A stretch of 64,000 nt of DNA. Origin: Sinonovacula constricta (taxonomy: Eukaryota; Mollusca; Bivalvia; Cardiida; Solecurtidae). Positions 61,671 to 64,000 of this stretch are shown here, piece after piece (the stretch's first letter is position 1; the number at the start of each line of letters is the position of its first letter). The DNA is taken from contig CM017561.1 in NCBI GenBank assembly GCA_007844125.1, forward strand, positions 30,348,389 through 30,412,388, given 5' to 3'. The notes under the pieces were generated by a model that saw only the letters and a list, made by a program, of their open reading frames with translations, did no database searches and was not told where the DNA came from. The translations under genes were made by a program, and so were the position numbers.

Positions 61671-61906
61671 CACTTTACTGGCTTGTGAATAAGTTTGTGA
61701 CTCAGACCAATATTCATCTTCTTCCATATTTACTTAATATAAATAATAGTTTTATATAAGTAAAAATGCATATAGGATATTACGATACACGGCTTCTGAA
61801 TAAACGAACTGCGACATGCGAATGTTCAATCTTTTATTACATTTTCTCTTAAAAACTGGTTTCTGAGGAGACCCTGAATATTGAATTGCATGAATATCAC
61901 ACGAAA

Positions 61907-62170
61907 CTAGTTTTTAATTCGAAGCATATTATTTCTGTAAATAACTGGACAAATTACACAGACATTCTGTATATAATTTGGTATGCGTTGCAGTTTAGGA
62001 TTACTTCGTATCTTTAGACAAGAGGGCATTTTCCATACATGTTTGGCTGTTATAATCGATACATTGTCGATATACACGCCTTTTATTTTCTCATCTCCCT
62101 GGCTCCTCCGTGATAGTGTTGCCTTGCTGAGAATAATTTTCTGAAAGCTCTTATTACAAACGACTTGCAA
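61907..62170 (-). other. Open frame shared with copy A, probably not coding
   Basis: 87 codons, counterpart of 49,431-49,739. Differences are mostly replacements, and the N-terminal extension of copy A is lost by small indels near 62,195. No domain, signal peptide or splice context. Confidence 0.15.
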
Positions 62171-62973
62171 ATGAATGTCAATATTTGCAATTTTCGGAAA
62201 AATGGATGTGGATCATGTTGTTAGCGCTGAATTTTCGTTTCACTTTTAATCGAATCCGGTAAATTGTGCTAAATACTTTATAAACACTTTATGAGTATAC
62301 CTTTTGTGTTACTTTTCCTGGAAAAAATCGTGATTGCGCAAGAATACGTAATGACTTAAACCTATGAATATCAATATGAATACCATTTATTTAGGATGAC
62401 TGAAAAACAGGACAAAACCCCAATAATATGTATGGATATATGATGAGCATCAACACAAACGAGCCATTCGAACATTTCTATTTTCTAGAGCACTTATACC
62501 GTTGTGCTTGTCAACATGACCCAATATCATCCGAATATTATTACACTTTGAGGAAGGGTGTCTAACAGTCTATATGTCACCAAGTCCATTAAACCACAAT
62601 GAAGAGACAAAAAGTAATTGTTTACTACTATATATTGATTAAGTCCTCGGTTTATTCTAGAAAACGGTCCCTTATGAAATGGCTTTTATTTTCAAGTGAG
62701 CTTCATTTGAAAGTCTGCCGTGGATTTCACTTGCTTTGTATCTAATATTTCTTCCTAACACTTGATATTATTAGAATAGATTTTAGATTGATTTGATGTT
62801 TATATACCTAATTAACTAATCCTACGATTATAAACATCTGTTTCACACACATGTTCGATTTATGTAATTTAAACTACAAACACATTTCCATTAGGAGTCA
62901 GATGTTTAAAGTACTTTTAATTATTCAAATCTTAAACTTAAACTTTTTAAAGTATTCCATCATTGTTAAAAAA

Positions 62974-63093
62974 ATCCGATTAAATGGTATAAAACCAAAG
63001 AAACACACCTTTGCCGTTAACGCCTGGGGTGTTCGTTATATACTTCGACCTGAACTCTTAAGGAGCTACGACAGAAACACTCTCCCAATGTAG
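62974..63093 (+). other. Conserved exon-like 3' block (copy B)
   Basis: The frame I-R-L-N-G-I-K-P-K-K-H-T-F-A-V-N-A-W-G-V, then R-Y-I-L-R-P-E-L-L-R-S-Y-D-R-N-T-L-P-M, stops at TAG 63,091-63,093. Here it stays open back to an ATG at 62,851 (80 codons), which in copy A is interrupted by small indels and TAA codons. The last 100 bp are identical to copy A. Confidence 0.25.
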
Positions 63094-64000
63094 AATGTAC
63101 AGTTTAACTTTCTTAACTTATGTTGTTGTTTTAAGTCTTAACGCGTTATGGAAGACAACACCCCGTTCTCTACTAGATGATCTTATTATTATCTTGCATC
63201 GCGTTTATTAAGATTTATTTTTTTGGTCCTCAGTATTTTTACGTTGATTATCTTCTTTTAATTTGTTTACCAAGTTGTAGATTGTATTAAAATAGTCAAC
63301 ATATGTAGATATTAAAAAGCTCTCAGTGTGCAACCATCAATACTTCGTGAATGTAGCCGTACATCGGAAGTAGACCATTAACAACTTAATAGTCTTAGGC
63401 GATAAGGGAAATTTAAAACTTGTGCTAAAACTGTAATTTGCTATTTGACGATAATATGATAAACATAGTTTATTTAGAAAATCAGTAATGTTCATTAATT
63501 AAAATAATGCTGAAATTACTGAAATATTTCTTGTTGGTATTCTGAAAGAAAGAAAAATAAATGAAGAACTTGATAAGTGGCAAAACAATGTCAACGTTCT
63601 CCTAAAATAATAAGCAACGTAGTGTACCTGCCATCGTATTGGTTGGCATAGGTAGAAACGAAGGTAATGATATGTGGTGTCGTCATAGGTGTGCGGTTTA
63701 GTTGCTACGTTTGTTAATTAATATAATTAATTGATTTTTCACTCACAAAATACGACATATGGGGGATGGGGAAGTGATAATGACGATATTTTACAGAGCT
63801 AACAGCGTTACGTTTTGTAAGTTTTTTGTTCTGCAATACAATGTAATTGAAATGCCCAGAATATTGGAATAGATTGTTTAATAAAATTATAATATCTATT
63901 CGATTTTGAAACACACGTTTGACACCATTACTATTAACAAAACAATGAACTTGAATGAAAAATAAGTATGAATGATTTTATCCTACCACCTCCCCGGACA

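Larger units (their letters stand above)
54455..64000 (+). repeat. Direct segmental duplication, copy B (runs off the window)
   Basis: It matches 40,205-51,398. The offset falls from about 14.25 kb at the left end to about 12.6 kb at the right because copy A holds more insertions. B-specific features are a subfamily 2 SINE-like insertion at 59.25 kb, an extra 80-bp satellite unit, about 110 bp near 63,480-63,600, and the unrelated block 58,529-58,726. The intact small secreted-peptide ORF lies in this copy. Confidence 0.97.

Overview
The window is about two-thirds A+T, with short non-conserved ORFs, long simple repeats, tRNA-derived SINEs, a solo LTR and many copies of another short element. 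It reads as intergenic or intronic DNA of a eukaryote. The SINE tail ending in GGGACGATAAACCCAATAAA followed by an (AAAT)n or (AAAC)n run is of a kind common in bivalve molluscs, so I infer a bivalve; I cannot name a species. No complete gene of a recognised family is present. The best coding candidates are single exons, gene fragments and one small secreted-peptide ORF.

Layout. Bases 1-40,200 are a mosaic of repeats: a dispersed SINE-like element present about fifteen times in two subfamilies; three tRNA-SINE families, two of whose copies have clear target-site duplications; a 1.36-kb element with inverted ends and an internal 115-bp tandem array; a probable MITE; a 728-bp solo LTR with a 4-bp target duplication; and (AT), (TC), (CA) and (GTA) arrays. 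Among these lie exon-like fragments at about 0.8, 7.1, 19.5, 22.9, 23.5 and 28.9 kb.

Bases 40,205-51,398 (copy A) and 54,455 to the window end (copy B) are two direct copies of one segment about 9.5-11 kb long, separated by a 3.1-kb spacer. The copies differ by a SINE-like insertion in A, another in B, an A-only block holding a 139-bp AT array, a block of unrelated sequence, and 4 versus 5 units of an 80-bp satellite.

Inside the duplication are the most gene-like signals. One is a cysteine-rich exon on the minus strand, with its donor kept in A and its acceptor kept in B. The other is a 69-codon ORF with a signal peptide and four cysteines, intact in B and broken in A. It has a sharp cluster of substitutions in the leader and mature N-terminus although its flanks are nearly identical. 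A second family of exon-like sequence, with a C-x-Y-x-P-W-S motif and a possible poly(A) signal, occurs at 7.0, 23.5 and 52.3 kb. Together these suggest a region where small cysteine-rich genes have been copied and have decayed. That is inference and needs transcript or homology evidence.
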